Notes under the pieces: generated by a model
The model's database searches: none
What the model was told of the DNA's origin: nothing
What the model saw: the letters and a program-made list of their open reading frames with translations, nothing else
Part shown: positions 1 to 11,390 of the stretch, piece after piece
Numbering within the stretch: the first letter of the stretch is position 1
Layout: the number at the start of each line of letters is the position of its first letter
Assembly (NCBI RefSeq): GCF_019279795.1
Contig: NC_056725.1
Span: 1,746,902,626-1,746,966,625, forward strand
Source: Protopterus annectens
Taxonomy: Eukaryota > Chordata > Ceratodontiformes > Protopteridae
Direction: 5' to 3'
DNA: 64,000 nt
Program-made: the position numbers and the translations under genes

Positions 1-199
1 CAGGGGTGAAGAATGAGACAGGCTTAGTATGTGATGTCATAGAAACAGGCTAATATAACTAAGGGTGATAGATGTGTGGTGAGTGACCATGAAGCCTTCA
101 AAGTGACCGCTGAAGAATAACTGCCATCCTATAAGTAGTGCAAGACAGTATAGTGCCAGAGAGCAATACCAGACTGCATAGTGCATAGCTCCAAAGATT

Positions 200-1160
200 A
201 GTTATAAACCCTTATGTCACCCAGTGGATAGCCAGCTGGCTCACATACAGGTCCCAGGAAGTTAAAACTGGGAGTCCACCTCTACAAAGAACTGAGTCAA
301 AAGCAGAGTCCCTCAGGGATCAGTCCTGGGACTGCTCCTTTTTGACATTTAATTCTCTGAAGTCGGTGCCAATGTCAAGGGCCTCTGGCTGAGCAAAGGT
401 TCACACAGTTGCAATTTAGGAGCAGTCATAGAATCCCCACACACACTAATGTTCTCCAGGAAGGGTTGATACAGACAAATAACTTGTGTCAGAGCCATGG
501 ATTAAAACTAAATGCTACAAAATGCATAACAGTATCCTTCAGGAAATCATCCACTTCTGGTAACTGTCACATTTACAACACACCTCTAAGAATTGACCCA
601 AAAGTCAGGGACTTGGGGATACATACAGACAATAATCTAGCCTTTGGCCATCATGTGTCTACAGTAGTGAAGAAATTATTCTACGTTGTGCAACTTATAA
701 ACAAAGGTATGGCATTTAGGTCTAAGGAGGCCATTATTTCACTATATTCAGCGGACCTTTCACTGAGTACAATGCCCCTTTTGGTATGTACCTAACTATG
801 CACATTCAATAACTGGCACTAAAATAATACAGAGCATAAGCAACATGTCTTATGCAGATCACCTCAAGACCCGATCCCTATATTCTGTCACCTATAGGCT
901 GTTGAGGGGAAATGTATTTCTGGCATACAAGGCATTGTCAGACCCCACCCTGATGGACCTTCTGCATATCCACAAAACAAACAGATCCAGAATTACCTAT
1001 TCTAAAGACTTAAACCTTGCCTGTGATATAAATAGGACTTGCTGGACAGACAGCTATGTAGCTCAGTGACTACCCCTTCCCTAGAGCAGGGACCTCATCC
1101 ATGTGAAGCAGAGTTCCTCCCTAACCCAATTTAAGTGTAACTTGGGACAACTGAATGGGG
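200..1160 (+). pseudogene. CR1-like LINE fragment, 3' part of ORF2
   Basis: Decayed reverse-transcriptase C-terminal part of a CR1-type non-LTR retrotransposon. From about 220 the translation shows WIASWLTYRSQ, then a damaged copy of the usual VPQGSVLGPLLF block, then QSHGLKLNATKC and VRDLGIHTDNNLAFGHHVS, which is the normal order after the RT active site. The second piece (845-1069) has LKTRSLYSVTYRLLRGN, matching the C-terminal RLKxLxLxSLxYRRLRGD-type block. The frame changes several times, so it encodes nothing functional. The same family recurs on the minus strand at 35590-39540, where the corresponding block reads VVRDLSTQLDSNLNFDHHVS. No 5' half is present in the window. CR1 assignment is by motif; RT clade was not tested. 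Confidence 0.8.
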
Positions 1161-1162
1161 GT

Positions 1163-2398
1163 GTGGCACAAGGCAAATACTGCCAGTCCAGCTAGCTAAA
1201 ATTTTGTAAATAATTGTATGTCATTTGAAAATATTAATATGATTTATATAGAAATGTAACAAAAGAAGACATTGTCACCCCAGCTATCTGGGATTTTGTA
1301 AATAGTTATATGTGAATACCAGCATGATGTAATTGCTTGTGTTACCAACTGTATTAGAACTATATGTTATGGGTATATTAAACTACTGGTACAGAAGTGT
1401 GTGTTGAACAAGGTTTGTACAGTACTGAGCTTCAATGATGTGTCCACAGTGTACCCCAGTGGAAAAGAACAGAAATGTATATAAACCTTATACCTGTGCA
1501 AAGTAGAAACTGGAACATACAGGGTTAGCTTGCAAAACTTCAAGAAAATAAGTTGAAATTAAATTATTTTACGATTGTGTTATAAAAGTTAGTTTCAATG
1601 CAGCAAGGAGACAGGATGTCTATAACTAGGGTGCATTCTGCATTGTTTTGCAAGTGTTTTATTGATTTATGTCTTCTAGCAACTGCGAACATCTGAAGGC
1701 TATGTCTTTTTCACAAGGCGATATCAAATGCTACAATGGGGGGGGTTAGCTTTAGAACTTAAGTCAGGTGACAAAAAGTGATGTCATCCAAGCTAACACA
1801 GCAGTAATATTTGATATTAATTTAAGCACTCTCTCAGAGGGAGACTGTGCATTTTGTATTTTGTCTTGGACCTAGCAAGAACATCCACTCATCATCACCA
1901 TCTGCATTTGCCTTGCTGTAAGTAAGATTTAGGGCATAGTCTCTTTTAAGATACAGATAGGAATATAGTAAAGATTAGTTTAGATGTTTTCTATTTTTTA
2001 TTTGAGACTGTCCTGCAATGTTGTTTTAAAATATTTCCTGTGATTTTGAACTCTGAAGTAACTCTGTTGGATTGACTGAGTATTGTCTAGTTCTTTTATT
2101 ATTTATTATTAAATATATTTAAACCTATCTTTGTGGCTGATATTTATGAGACATATTTAACCTCTTACAGTACTGGCATATGTATTTGGTGATGGTGACA
2201 CTGTACAGGCCACTCCTAAACAGCCTTGCAAGTTGTGGTCAGACTACCATTTGGATAATAGTAACATTACAGAGCAGGACTGGACACCCTTTGTAAAGGC
2301 CTTTTAGTAGCTGATACGTAGGAGTTGGTGGCAGTGGAAAGTACCTTAAAGTTTGTGCAGAAGGGGGCATAGCTAGTAAACCTGTGCCAAGTTTCCCC

Positions 2399-2451
<53 letters not shown>

Positions 2452-2770
2452 TGTGTGTGTTTGTATATAAACCATATCTCAAAGACACAAAACACTTATT
2501 GGACTTGGCTTGGACCCTCAGCTGAGATCTTAACCCTAAAGCTGTGCAAGTGGGGAGTCTTACTGGGGATCTGGAGAGAGAGGGAGAAACCAGCCCTAGA
2601 CTGACTGTGATCTCTGTGTGCTCTTAAGGGAAACTGCACTTTACTGTGTGTGCACTTGTCATCCTCCCAGTGTGTACATCCCCTATCTGTTGCCAGTGGT
2701 GAGGACTGAGGCTCCTCGATTACTGGGCCAGTGCAGGGGTGTCACAGGGGAACAGGATATTCATCCCTGG
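1163..2770 (+). repeat. Unclassified long dispersed repeat, copy 1
   Basis: Over more than 1 kb this stretch matches 7826-8900 in order (for example CCAGTCCAGCTAGCTAAAAT here against CCAGTACAGCTAGCTGGAAT there, and a shared TTATTATTTATTATTAAATA block near 2100 and 8740). Its distal part (about 2300-2770) matches 10830-11390, including TAGCTAGTAAACCTGTGCCA next to the (GT)n tract and GGGAAACTGCAC after it. No coding capacity is visible. A TATA-like stretch near 1474 and the block near 2200 (GGTGACACTGTACAGGCCAC) would fit an LTR-retrotransposon remnant, but no paired LTRs were found, so the class is left open. Confidence 0.6.
2401..2462. repeat. (GT)n microsatellite inside the dispersed repeat
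   Basis: About 30 GT units with one CTGT interruption. The same tract occurs at the corresponding place in the second repeat copy (10951-11027), so it belongs to the ancestral repeat. Apparent open frames across it on both strands are artefacts of the dinucleotide. Confidence 0.95.
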
Positions 2771-3736
2771 TTTGGCATCTATATCTCTAATGGACACAGG
2801 CAGCCTGTAAATAGTTCATCTTCAAGGCACCTGCTTGTAAATGTTTTATCTCCCAAGCACCTGCTTATACTACCAAGGGTACTAGAACTTGTCAGAAATT
2901 TGGGATGCATGGCTAGGCTTAAAAAGGCCCTAGTGGTCCTTAGCCTAGTACACATGTATGAATCTAAGGAAGCTCAGATGAAATTGACATTCTAGGAGAC
3001 TGACCTGCATCAACAGAAAAGGTATTGTGCAGAGTGAAAGCACCCCCAAAAAAAAAAAAACAGGTTAAAGCAAGTAAAATAAGCAAAATAAGTTTGTTAT
3101 TTAAATTTCTGTGAGTATGTGCACTTAAACACCAATAAATTACCAGTGAAGTCATAAAGCACTAGCAAATCTTTATTAGGTTAAATTAATAATTACAACA
3201 CTGTGCATTTATTACAGTATCCAGTTACTTAGGGATTTAGAGAAGTAAATGACAGTAAGACCATACACCAGGCACACTGCCACTTACCTACAGCAGATGC
3301 GACACATAATATGCGGTGTTTAAAGTCTTTCAGAATAGATGTTCAGCCTACATTTTGCATCATGGCAAAGCCATGGTGCATTTTTACCCTCTTCACTTTT
3401 AACATGCCCTAGTTCTTTCTAATAATGTTAATAAAGACATAATTTCCCCTACCTTTACATCAGCTAGCTTTTGTGATGAGGGACTGCAAGGTAGAATTTG
3501 CATGTGGATGAATCCACAGACTTTAATTGATGTACCTTAGCCCATGCAAACCCTACTTGAGCATCATCGAGGTGAAGTCAATAGACTTTTTTGGGCCGTG
3601 GCTTAATACAAAGTTCATAAAGCATTTATTTATTCAGCACAACCCAAATACATTAGAAATGACAAGGAGAGAAATGGATTGTGACATAGGAACCACGATA
3701 TACCACGATGTGTACATAAGTTGTTTTAAAACCATA
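2771..3736. other. No gene seen
   Basis: AT-rich sequence with a short poly(A) run near 3047-3060 and no recognisable protein motif on either strand. Confidence 0.5.
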
Positions 3737-4015
3737 TGAAAAGCCATGGTGGTGCAGCGGTAGTGTTGTCACCTCACAGCAAGAGGGTCTCCCATTCGAT
3801 TCTTGGCTGGAGCGCCTTCTGTGTGGAGTCTGCATGTCCTCCCCGTGGTCGAGTGGCGTTAGAAAGATATGCGTGAATGGGCATGCCTTCATTGAAGGTT
3901 GGGCATCTGTCTGGCACCTCGGCACCATAAAAATCTACTGCCAATCATTAGCGGACCGGAGTTCCACTGTGGCGACCCCAAACCAGGAAAAGCCGAAAGA
4001 AGAAGAACAACAACA
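3737..4015 (+). mobile_element. tRNA-derived SINE, family A (short form)
   Basis: The head has a tRNA-like pol III layout: GGTGGTGCAGCGGTAGTG (A-box-like), then CTCACAGCAAGAGGGTCTCC, then a B-box-like ATTCGATTC. The body contains GTGGAGTCTGCATGTCCTCC and the 3' end reads TGGCGACCCCAAACCAGGAA followed by a GAA-rich tail. Other copies are at 13572-13802 (-), 17225-17550 (+, long form) and 32309-32540 (-). Such heads and the GGCGACCCC...GCCGAAAGAAGAAG tail recall SINEs known from fish genomes. Confidence 0.85.
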
Positions 4016-4027
4016 TTAATTAAGGCA

Positions 4028-7000
4028 ACTATTTATTTATTTTTATTTCGTTATTTGACATTTGTTTACCATGAAAGTCCAACCGGGATAATATCCCACT
4101 TTCAGTGGAGGCTCAGGGAGAAAAGCTCCACATTGACATATTATGGTTACAGTTAGGGAAAGTTTTTACAAAAACGAATACAGAACAGCAACATTTTAAT
4201 TAAGTAAAATTCAACTTCAGTTCATGCAATGTGAACCTATACATACACAGTGCAAATATTTAGACAGATATGACAAGCTGAAAAAAAATTGTCAATAGTT
4301 AAAGTATTCATAAGTTGCAGTTTATAGAGATGACATTAAACACATGGGTGCACTCTTTGAATCAGAGATAACTTGATAATATAGCTTAGGCAAAATTATA
4401 TTTGTCTTTTATTTAAGAAATAGGCTGACTATGTGATTATGGAGAGAAGGCATTAGCCAAAAGTATGCTGCGGGGGACAGAGGAAGATACTACTTCAGCC
4501 TGGGGCAGTGCAGGAACAGAACCAATTCTTACTTAGGTAGTCTTTTAGTAGATGTTAGAAGCTGGAGAAGTTAGATGTAGATCTCATTTTCAGACAGATA
4601 GAATTCAATTTCTTAGTGAAAGAGTATGAGTAGAGACTTTGGTCAAAGGACTTATAGTGTTTATACATGCTGAAGAGTTGTTGTTCATCAGCTCAAAGTA
4701 GTCTATTAGGGTGGTAGAAATGGGAAATAAGATTAAAAGCAGGGTAGTCATTAGCTTTGTGAATAATGTTGTGTGTGGAGATAAGCTGTATGTAATCTAA
4801 GTGGTGAGAAAGTTCGAACCAATTCAAAGCCTTAACAGTAACATACTGGTGGTTGTGGTATTGTTTGTTGGTGGCAAATTATGCAACCTTATTATAGCAT
4901 GCCTCCATCTTATTTTAAATGTAGCCCAAAGGTCAGTTAGGATGGGTGCACCGTATAAGAGAGATGGAAGAAGGTAGGTAGTAGCAAGAGTAGTTTTGGT
5001 GGTGTTGCTAAGGAAGTTTTATGCCTGTACAGCATTCCTTATTTCTGTTGAGTCTTTTTTTATGTTATTTTGAACATACAGGTCAAATTTAATGTTATCG
5101 TCAACATTAATCCAAAAAGTTTTGTATAAAAGACTATTTCAATTTCAGTTTTGTTTAGTGAAAAGTTTTAAAAACTTGCTTTATCAGGCAAGCGTGACTT
5201 GGGGAAAATAATAGTGACTTTGTTTTTTTAGGGTTGAATAGTAGCTGGGCATTTTGGAGCAATACTCCACTGAGGAAAAAGCTTCTTGTGTCATACAGAG
5301 GATCTGAGGCAGGTTATTAGATGCACATATAAGCATGAAATCATTAGCATACTGTATAAGAGATGTTGGCCCTACAAATGTATGGAGGCCATTGATAAAG
5401 ATATAAAAGAGGAGGGGACCAAGAATAGCCCCTTGGGATACACTGGTGGAGACTTGCAGGTAGGGGACAGAGAGTATTCTGCCACTTTACAGACTCAAGC
5501 CTGTCAGTTAAATAGCTATTGAACCACAGTAATGAAGAAGGGGACAGTCCAAGATGCGACCGTTTATGCATGAGTTTATGGTAAGAAACTGTACTGAAAC
5601 CTTTTGCAGGTCAACGAATAAGGAGAAGCAAGTTTGCCTGAGTTCCTATATTTGTTTATGGTGTCAGTAGTTGCACTGTGTGTTGGGCAAATGCCCTGTT
5701 GGGTGGATGTTAAGAACTGTTCTTGTAAAAAATAGTGGAGGAGTTGCTTATGAATACATATTTCAATAATTTTTATGAAAGGTGACAATACTGCAATAGG
5801 CCAAAAGTCAGAGATGTCAGCAGAGCTGCCACCTTTATGAAGAGGGATAATATAGGATTTTTCATAGCTTTGTCTCAGTTAGACCTAGTAGTTTTGTATG
5901 GGTAATAAGCCAAGCTGCATGGTTAATTTTCACTATTTCTTTACAGAGTGGGTTGTGTCTGTTTAGAGTATTTAAGAATAATGTATTAAAAGTATTGACT
6001 GTCTCAGCAAGTGGGAGCTTTTATGGCAGACAAATTAAAGGCTTTCAGTGCAGTGACAAAAGAGTCTTTATGGAATTTAGAAAGGTTTTGGGATATTTTA
6101 AGCTGGTGAGTGTTAGGATGGTGTGTGACATTTCTATGGGTATAGGCTGGAAGGTGGTCACTAAGTGAGTATGGATAGATTCCAGAGGTTATAAATTTAC
6201 TAGGGTCACACACCAATATCCAGTCTAGAAGTGCAACACTACTGTTGGTCTTACTAAATCTGGTGTGTGTTTTCATAAGTGGTGTGTAACCATAATGGTT
6301 TACACTAGCTGAGGGAAAGTCTTAAATAAGGTTTTGCCAGTTAATATTTACATCTCCTAGTATGATTTTTGTCACAAGTTACATTATTAGTTGTCTAGCA
6401 GAGGATTTCTTCCTAAGTTAGTATATTATTTCCAAGTGGGATATAGACTGTAAGAAAACATAGCTGTTTTTACTGTTAAACTTTAACAGTGATAAAAGTA
6501 TTTCAGAATTTTGAAATTTTGGAATGCTGAATGAATAGGGAGAGAGATTGGATGAATTAAGGCTACCCCACTTCCTTTCTTGTGGGGGCCTATCAGCTCT
6601 GACAATATTATAGCCTGGAAGGAATAGTTCTGAATCTTTAATTTTAGTTTTATGCCAGACTTCTATGATGGCGAGAATACCAGGGTTATGCTGTGATATC
6701 CAGGCATGTAGCTCTGTAATTTTGTTATAAATGTTGTGGAGGTTGATAGTGACAATATTCGATTTTTTGGAAGACAAAGTGGGAGAATGATGGGGTAGTG
6801 TGTTTGGTGTGCTAGATTTACTGGCATGGATAGGTAGAGGTTTAATGGTAGGACAGTACAGCTGGGAAGAGATAGTCTGAAGTGGTGGTTAAAAGAGGAT
6901 TGGTTAAGTCACAATTTTGTATGGGCGGTTCTTTACAACTTAGATTAATTAGTGGCTTTCTGGTGCATGTGATGGGGTGGACATTACCACAATATGGTAT

Positions 7001-7150
7001 TTTTTTAGACAGTATACAGATTTAGAGGGGACCTGTATGAGTTTTATTTTTGAGTAGAGTGGTGGTAGTGAAGTATTTTGTTCTTAAAATAAAGACAAGG
7101 TGAGACATTAAAAAGGCAGGGAGATAAATTGGTACAGCTACAAATGATTT
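4028..7150 (-). pseudogene. Decayed L2/Rex-like LINE
   Basis: Read on the minus strand, it starts with an endonuclease remnant (about 6780-6300: INLHNIYNKITELHAW, FLPGYNIVRADRP, then LGDVNINWQ near 6330). The endonuclease C-terminus follows at 6276-6004 (LLDWILVCDP, SLSDHLPAYTHR). RT pieces come next: EQFLTSTQQGICPTHSATT near 5690, WFNSYLTDRLESVKWQN with IPRG near 5530, and YANDFML (a damaged YADD) near 5330. The 3' UTR lies at 4028-4140, with GGAGAAAAGCTCC and a TTTA-rich tail on the plus strand. It belongs to the same broad family as the LINE at 56746-60540 but is far more broken. Sequence up to about 7700 may be its 5' region, without recognisable motifs. Confidence 0.8.
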
Positions 7151-9174
7151 TGTAGTGTGCTGAGTAAACTGCAGCAGGAGAGGTGTATAAAGGTTAAAGT
7201 ATACAGTGATAGTTTGTTAGATATGATGCTAGTAGCAGCAGAAAGAGACATGATGCCTGGAGAAACATTTGAAATGTTGTTAGTGTTGAAGATATGTCTT
7301 ATTAGTTAACTCTAATTAGTTAATAATGAGAGAGGAAATGGAAGGGCACCAATGATAGCTGAAGTCAGTTAGAGGTGTAAGGAGCAGAATATAATTAACA
7401 GCACTGAGAATGAAATGCAGATGCGTGCAGCAGTATGAATAGCGATGATGTACATTTCTATGGCTGGGAGGGATGAGAGACTGGGAGTGGTTATTATTGA
7501 GATGGTTATACTGCTGTGAGTGGGAAGAGTGAGGGGGTCCTGGGATAGGTTGGAATTTGGATAGGAAGGGGTGTGTTAAGTATAAAAGAAGACATGTCAG
7601 GGGTGTGCGAATGGGGTAGGGCTTGAGCAAAGTGAAGCCGGATATGATGAAGTAAAGTGGAGTATGATTAAACTGACTCCTGCAGGAAAGCAATCAGTCT
7701 GGATCAGCAAAGGGTAAGTGAAAATGTCTTAACAGACTAGGACACAGCAAAAGCAGCGCAGTGTTAAAAACTAACAGGAAACAGACAGATAGTATTAACA
7801 TGAAAAATAAGGAAGATAGTATGACAATAGGAGGTACTGCCAGTACAGCTAGCTGGAATTTTATAAATAATTATATGTCATTTGTGAACATCAAACTGAT
7901 TTATACAAGATGCTTGTGTTACAAATGTATTAGAACTGTATGCCATGCATATATCAAACTGATTTGTACAGATGTTTGTGTTTGTAAAGTGCTTGTGTTT
8001 GAAATGTATCCACAGTGTGCCCTACTGGAGAGAATAGAAATATACATACACTATTGTAACTTTTAAATTTATATGTTTAACAGAGGAAACTGGAAGGTTA
8101 ACTTCAGTCCAGCAAACTTTAAAATGTATCTGAAATTAAATCACTTTACGGGCTAGGCCATAAAGATGCTATCTCATAGGTTTTGATGCAGCCAGAGACA
8201 CACATTCTGTACTAGGAAATTTTCTGTACTGTCTTTGGGGTGATCTAATTACTACTCTGGAAGCATAGAGGTAGGAAATTGTTTTATGACTTCCAGCACC
8301 TGACACAGATCTGAGCAAAAGCGCTTGTGTTTGTACTTTTAAGGTAGGTGCTAAATCCTGCCAGCTTCCAGAAATGGGGGTTTGCATGGGAACTAGAAGT
8401 CAGATGACCAGAAGTGATGTCATTCTGCAAGCTAACCCAGAAGTAATATTCTAGATATTATTTTGAGAGGTCTCTCAGTGAGACTGAGCATTCTGTATTC
8501 TGTCTTGGGCCTGACAACAAGAAGGACCATTCACCACATCATCTGCCTTAGTCTATTAAGTAAGTAGGGAATAGTAACTCTCTTAGATTCAGTCAGGAAT
8601 ATAGTTAACCTAAGTTTAGATATTGTTTTTCTTTATTTGTCTGAGCCTGTCAATCAATGTTATTGTACGTATTTCCTGTGATTTTGAACTTTGACATCAC
8701 TGTGAATATATACGTAATATTTTCTTGTTCTTTTATTATTTATTATTAAATATATTTAAACCTTTCATTGTGGCTGATCTTTGTAAATATATTTAAGTTT
8801 TGAGAGTACTTACATATTTATTTGGTGACACTGTGTAGGCCACTCCTAATAGCCTTACTCTTGGTCAAACTACCATTTGTGCTAATATTAACTTCACTCA
8901 GCATATTGGGTACCCTTATAAGAGCCTTAACTCACTCACTCCAATGGAGCTCAGGAAGTTTGCACTGTAACTTCCAATGGGCTGAGCCAAAGCCTTTTAA
9001 CAGAATCAAATTATGTCCTCACATTTCAAACAAATGTTCATATCTCTGGAACCACAGGGGTTATGAAAGCAGTATAAATGGCAAACTCTTCAGCACAAAC
9101 TATTTTTGTAGTGGTGGTATTCTTCAGGTTCTAGGTCTTAAACTGTATTTTATAAATCACAGTAAACACAGTAA

Positions 9175-9752
9175 GCATTACATTTGCATATATGAGCATA
9201 TGTATGACACTGGGCATAAGAAACAACATAATGCTTTATATAGACATTTGTCTGAATTCCCTACACATAATTTGTTTGTTTGGTGGACTAGATATTCTCT
9301 ATAAAAATCCTGGGGGTGGGGGGCCTTGGACTGCTTTTATAGAAGCTAAGGAGTTGATTTTGGAAGATTAGGTTTAATGCCTATGTATACCATGGCTCAA
9401 ACAATCAGATGTGCGTTACAAGTGTTTTAAAACTAAGATTGTATAAGGTATATGGTTTAAGTTTTGTTTTTTAAATTAGATATAATTTCAACTTTTTTAA
9501 AAAATGCTTTACTAACACTTTTTTTTGTAGTTTTGTGTAATTTTTTTAGGAATGATTAACTTTGTATGGATTAGTTGTGGTCATGTGACTTATGAACTAA
9601 GTATTTAAATGGGTATTTTAACTTGTTTAATTGATTCTGATGAAGTCTGGGATATATTCGGACAAAAACACTTAATAATGCTCACAACAAATTTGTTGTT
9701 CCTGTTGCCGCAGCCTGGTTCTATTTCCTTCTTTCAGTTTTGGTAGTGTGCT
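9175..9752 (+). mobile_element. 5'-truncated Penelope-like element with target duplication
   Basis: The left part encodes the end of a GIY-YIG endonuclease domain (YEHMYDTGHKKQHNALYRHL), as found at the C-terminus of PLE proteins. The right part (9637-9672) has CTGATGA, a 5-bp GTCTG/CGGAC stem and AAAA where a hammerhead core needs GAAA. The element is bracketed by near-identical copies of a 34-35 bp sequence (9141-9174 and 9753-9787, one extra T in the second), read as the target-site duplication. Truncation at the 5' end is the usual PLE outcome. Confidence 0.8.
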
Positions 9753-9807
9753 AACTGTATTTTTATAAATCACAGTAAACACAGTAACTATAAAATTTGT
9801 AGTATTT

Positions 9808-10376
9808 TAAAAACAAACAAAAAGTATCTGGAACCCACTGCAAACAGATGAACAACACAAATACTATGTTTACTGTTTATTAAAGGAATAAGTGCTTTCA
9901 CGGTACAATCCCAATACCACTTCATCAGATAAATGAAAAAGTAAAAACAACTTCATTAAATAGTTACAAAAACCAATCAGCAGCATTAATCCCACCCCTA
10001 ATTACAGTAGATATGGCAACAAAAGCAAAAAACACATAAAAACCCGGAAATATGAACCCCAACATTATACAGATACCTAACTAATAAAAATAGAATACAA
10101 ACAAAACTACAGACTTGTTTTTATGTATCTATGGTTTTAAATCATGAATATTGATTGCTTTTGTTGCCATGTCTATTGTAATTAGGGGTGGGATTATGGT
10201 TGCTGATTGTTTTTTGTAACTATTTAATAAAGTTGTTTTTACTTTTTCATTTATCTGATGAAGCGGTGTTGGGATTGTACCGTGAAAGCACTTATTCCTT
10301 TAATAAACAGTAAACGTAGTACTCATGTTGTTCATCTGTTTGCCGTGTGTTCCGGATACATTTTGTTTGTTTTTGG
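9808..10376. mobile_element. Penelope-derived hairpin: two inverted terminal repeats with hammerhead cores
   Basis: Positions 9808-10043 are the reverse complement of 10145-10376 over about 235 bp with few mismatches, leaving a spacer of about 100 bp. Each arm contains CTGATGA, a stem with a GGATTGTACCGT loop side, then GAAAGCACTTATTCC (plus strand 10255-10292, minus strand 9891-9928), the hammerhead core arrangement of PLE terminal repeats. No coding sequence lies between the arms. It looks like a non-autonomous or deletion derivative of a PLE with inverted terminal repeats. Confidence 0.8.
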
Positions 10377-10950
10377 GATTGCTTTAGTGAACTGTATCTA
10401 GATTTACTTGAGTGCTCAGTAGCCTTGTGGTGTGCTATTTGTAATATTTTGTAAACAACTTACAATATCTCAACAACTATTCAAGTTACACATATACTGT
10501 CAGCAACATTTTTTCATCTAGTGGAGAGCTTTCATATGAGGCTAATGAGTGCTATTTGTGCTACTTGGTTGTTGAGATATTTAGAAAAATGTGTAAATTA
10601 TATCTGTATAAATGAATAGCAGCAAAAAACAACAGTTACTATCTATTCACCTGCACTAGACAGATGTCAAATATTAATGCAGCTGAGTTTGCTATTGAGT
10701 AAGCTTTAAGATGAAATATTTTCAAACCTTGTACCTAGCATGGTTTTGGAATTATTGATGTAAATATGAACAAGCAATATTTGACACCTGCAGGCATCAG
10801 TAGGAGTTAACTGCAGATGCACCTGGAGGTGTCACTCGGATGTAATGAGTTATAGCTGGCAGGAGTGTCTGGTGGCAGTCATAACTACATTATAGTCTGG
10901 GCAGAAGTGTATAGCTAGTAAACCTGTGCCAGCCTTTCCAAGTTTCCAAG

Positions 10951-10968
10951 GTGTGTGTGTGTGTGTGT

Positions 10969-11027
<59 letters not shown>
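10951..11027. repeat. (GT)n microsatellite inside the dispersed repeat
   Basis: A nearly pure GT tract with one CTGT interruption, at the position equivalent to 2401-2462 in the other copy of the surrounding repeat. Confidence 0.95.
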
Positions 11028-11032
<5 letters not shown>

Positions 11033-11390
11033 CAAATCTCAAAGAGTGTGTGTGTCAGCTACTTGGGCAGGGATACGAAGCACTGGTTGGACAGAATGGG
11101 TGCTGGAGATCTTGACTTGGACACTCAGCTGTGAGCTCAACTCTATAGCTGTGCCAGTGGGGACTCTTATTGGGGATCTGAAGAAAGAGGGAGAAACCAT
11201 CCCCAGACTGATCGTGGTCTCTGTGTGCTTTTAAGGGAAACTGCACTTGATGCAGAGAGCTGCATCTGGAGATACTGTGTGTGTACCTGCTATCCTCCCA
11301 GTGAACATTCCCTACAAGTGCCAGTGGTGAGGATTGAGGCTCCTTGATTACTGGCCGAGAGCTGGGAAGGGTTGTCACAGACAGTATCAG

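Larger units (their letters stand above)
7826..11390 (+). repeat. Unclassified long dispersed repeat, copy 2, with insertions
   Basis: Second copy of the repeat at 1163-2770. Block A is 7826-8900 and block B is 10830-11390. The middle holds a truncated PLE (9175-9752), a PLE-derived hairpin (9808-10376) and about 0.75 kb absent from copy 1. Around copy 1 position 2295 the two blocks are joined directly, so copy 1 probably suffered a deletion. Confidence 0.6.

Noticed and set aside
1400-2250. A retroviral or Ty3-type LTR with primer-binding site
   Set aside because: No second LTR, no clear TG...CA ends and no confirmed primer-binding site; left as an unclassified repeat.
2239-2604. Open frames on both strands across the (GT)n tract, encoding His-Thr or Cys-Val repeats
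   Set aside because: They are a product of the dinucleotide; the same happens at 10951, 27218, 49900 and 62840.
7316-7693. A 125-codon minus-strand ORF as a separate gene
   Set aside because: Low-complexity Ser/His/Leu-rich and directly upstream of a decayed LINE; more likely its 5' region or chance.
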